Below are positions 4,668 to 5,660 of a stretch of DNA of 5,660 bases, in pieces. The position numbers were made by a program, and so were the translations under genes. The notes under the pieces are model-generated. The model searched no databases, was not told where the DNA came from, and saw nothing but the letters and a program-made list of their open reading frames with translations. Source of the DNA: Candidatus Magasanikiibacteriota bacterium (GTDB lineage Bacteria > Patescibacteriota > Patescibacteriia > Magasanikbacterales > UBA10003); the NCBI GenBank assembly GCA_026396495.1, contig JAPLWR010000039.1, positions 8,693 to 14,352 on the forward strand, given 5' to 3'. Each line of letters starts with the position of its first letter. The first letter of the stretch is position 1.

Positions 4668-4976
4668 TTAGAAGGGGTAGCGGCGGCCAAGTGGGCGGCG
4701 GTTGTTGGGGCGGGGCGGGTTGGTTCGGTTGGGCGGGGTGGGGAGTCGAGGCGGGAAGGCCCAGCGCCACAGAGCCACGATTCCACGTCCCAGGAGCCGG
4801 AAGAACCAGCGCAGGAATCGGCCAAGAACCTTCTTGCCGCCTTTGGCCAGGGGCTTGCCCACTGCCTTGCCTGCAGCTTTGGCCAGTTTGTTCTGACCCA
4901 GAAGGCTGAAGCAGAAGTACCCTGCCAAGAGAACGAGCGCCAGTGAAAAGATCAGACCTTGCAGGTCGCCAAGCAT
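4668..4976 (-). CDS. Very basic single-span membrane protein, 102 aa, unknown family
   Basis: The start at 4976 is fixed by GGAGG (4987-4983) seven bases upstream and by the promoter: the longer frame that starts at 5030 begins inside the -35 box and cannot be right. Residues about 7-27 form a membrane helix ('GLIFSLALVLLAGYFCFSLL'). Residues 29-72 are a Lys/Arg-rich amphipathic stretch ('LAKAAGKAVGKPLAKGGKKV', then 'GRFLRWFFRLLGRGIVALWRW'), and 74-102 are rich in Pro, Arg and Asn. I count 19 Lys+Arg and only one acidic residue (Asp4). The tail probably lies in the cytoplasm and could bind membrane surface, nucleic acid or ribosomes; an antimicrobial or holin-like role cannot be excluded. Codons are strongly GC-rich, unlike clpP and vanW on either side, which points to a recent or foreign origin. 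It is a single-gene transcription unit with its own promoter and terminator. Overlapping frames on both strands are shadows of its GC-rich codons. Confidence 0.7.
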   Translation of the reverse strand: MLGDLQGLIFSLALVLLAGYFCFSLLGQNKLAKAAGKAVGKPLAKGGKKVLGRFLRWFFRLLGRGIVALWRWAFPPRLPTPPNRTNPPRPNNRRPLGRRYPF

Positions 4977-5001
4977 CAAAATCCTCCAGCTTTGACCAAG
5001 T

Positions 5002-5030
5002 ATTATAGCACAAAAAAGGCCTTTTGTCAA
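5002..5030 (-). promoter_or_regulatory. Consensus promoter of the 102-aa membrane protein gene (minus strand)
   Basis: On the minus strand TTGACA (5030-5025), a 17-base spacer, and TATAAT (5007-5002) preceded by TGC. Both hexamers are perfect. The spacer begins inside the palindrome AAAAGGCCTTTT (5014-5025), a possible operator. The predicted start near 4995 gives a leader of about 19 bases that holds the SD. Confidence 0.88.
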
Positions 5031-5044
5031 GGCTAATACATCTT

Positions 5045-5071
5045 AAAACCGCTCCATTTTAGGAGCGGTTT
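5045..5071 (-). terminator. Terminator after clpP, possibly two-way
   Basis: AAACCGCTCC (5046-5055) and GGAGCGGTTT (5062-5071) form a 10-bp perfect stem around a 6-base loop. On the minus strand it is followed by the last of a TTTT run, and it lies 34 bp beyond the clpP stop. It separates clpP from the promoter of the 102-aa gene. Confidence 0.8.
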
Positions 5072-5105
5072 CTTAATATTTTTCTATTTCGATTTGGATT
5101 ATAAA

Positions 5106-5660
5106 TTATTTTTTAATTATCTTGTCCACCAATCCGTATTTTAAGGCTTCTTCTGGAATCATGAAATTATCACGATCAGTATCTTTTTCAATTTTATCTA
5201 TTGGTTGCCCAGTGTGAAAGGACAAAATTTTATTTAGTTTGTCTTTTATTTTCAAAATATGTTCAGCGCGAATTTTGACATCTGTGGCTTGCCCTTCAGC
5301 TCCGCCCATTACTTGGTGAATCATAATTTCAGCATTGGGTAAAATAAATCTTTTACCTTTTTGGCCGGCAGCCAAGAGTACCGCTCCCATAGAAGCAGCC
5401 ATGCCCACGCAGATAGTGGAAACATCTGGTTTGATGTATTGCATGGTGTCATAAATTGCTAACCCAGCAGTAACTGATCCACCTGGGCTATTGATATACA
5501 ATTTAATCTCTTTGTCTTTGCTTTGATTTTCTAAAAATAAAAGTTGGGCAATAATAATATTGGCTACATCATCGTCAACTGCTGTACCCAAGAAAATTAT
5601 TCTATCTTTTAAAAGACGAGAGTAAATATCATAGGCGCGTTCGCCGTAGGTAGTTTTTTC
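5106..5660 (-). CDS. clpP: ATP-dependent Clp protease proteolytic subunit ClpP (N-terminus outside window)
   Basis: The frame is open to the window edge and gives 184 residues, starting [20 protein letters not shown], which is the usual ClpP N-terminal part; only about ten residues are missing. ClpP forms the two-ring, 14-subunit barrel that degrades proteins delivered by ClpX or another Clp ATPase in the cytoplasm. The triad is complete: Ser in 'GMAASMGA' (fragment residue 90), His in 'MIHQ' (115), Asp in 'DTDRDNFM' (164). The spacings of 25 and 49 residues equal those of E. coli Ser97-His122-Asp171. 'YINSPGGSV' (about 55-63) supplies the oxyanion glycines. The TTG at 5591 is not the start, because conserved ClpP sequence continues upstream of it. 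Codons are AT-rich like the hsp20 operon. A terminator follows 34 bp after the stop. Neighbouring clpX or tig genes would lie outside. Confidence 0.97.
   Translation of the reverse strand, partial: EKTTYGERAYDIYSRLLKDRIIFLGTAVDDDVANIIIAQLLFLENQSKDKEIKLYINSPGGSVTAGLAIYDTMQYIKPDVSTICVGMAASMGAVLLAAGQKGKRFILPNAEIMIHQVMGGAEGQATDVKIRAEHILKIKDKLNKILSFHTGQPIDKIEKDTDRDNFMIPEEALKYGLVDKIIKK

Noticed and set aside
4562..5013. Several overlapping open frames on both strands around the 102-aa gene
   Set aside because: They come from GC-rich codons that leave few stops in other frames, have low-complexity Gly/Trp or Pro/Thr products and no SD. The frame ending at 4668 has promoter, SD and terminator.
4977..5030. 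Start of the membrane protein at 5030 (120 residues)
   Set aside because: That ATG lies within the -35 box and upstream of the predicted transcript start; the ATG at 4976 has a good SD.
5106..5591. ClpP starting at the TTG at 5591 with 161 residues
   Set aside because: Conserved ClpP sequence ([20 protein letters not shown]) continues in frame to the window edge, so the gene is simply cut by the window.

Overview
The window looks like a piece of a small, AT-rich bacterial genome, probably from the Candidate Phyla Radiation (Patescibacteria). This is an inference from gene content (a VanW/peptidoglycan-binding protein, a small heat shock protein and a DUF3006 protein in one tight operon, with ClpP nearby), from the near-absence of Shine-Dalgarno (SD) sites in that operon, and from the accessory genes of alien composition around it. 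No rRNA or other marker gene is present to place it.

Left part (1-1642): an accessory array on the + strand. It starts with the last 36 codons of a macro-domain-like protein, then a 71-aa unknown protein, then a 237-aa unknown protein. Each gene is followed by the same type of intrinsic terminator (A), whose loop sequence is conserved. The first two are then followed by an identical 43-bp block (B) and an identical second terminator hairpin (C). The two complete A-B-C units (148-271 and 604-725) lie about 455 bp apart and flank one gene; the third unit (1610-1642) has only A and marks the edge of the array. Each of the two complete genes has its own promoter with an extended -10, a strong SD site, and a palindrome near the predicted transcription start. 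The three genes differ in codon use. The layout resembles a cassette array, but no integrase is visible here.

Middle part (1643-4317): an AT-rich operon, hsp20 (Hsp20/alpha-crystallin chaperone), a DUF3006 gene and a vanW-like membrane protein gene, with gaps of 1 and 2 bp, driven by one promoter with TGATATAAT.

Right part (4318-5660): everything reads leftward on the minus strand. From right to left these are clpP (5' end cut by the window edge, complete Ser-His-Asp triad) with its terminator; a GC-rich gene for a 102-aa very basic single-span membrane protein with its own perfect TTGACA-17-TATAAT promoter, SD and terminator; and a roughly 200-nt candidate non-coding RNA with its own TTGACA-17-TATGAT promoter, a long rod-like fold capped by a UCCG tetraloop, and a terminator with a GAAA loop that converges on the stop codon of vanW.

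The main points for follow-up are the cassette-like A-B-C array and the structured minus-strand RNA.
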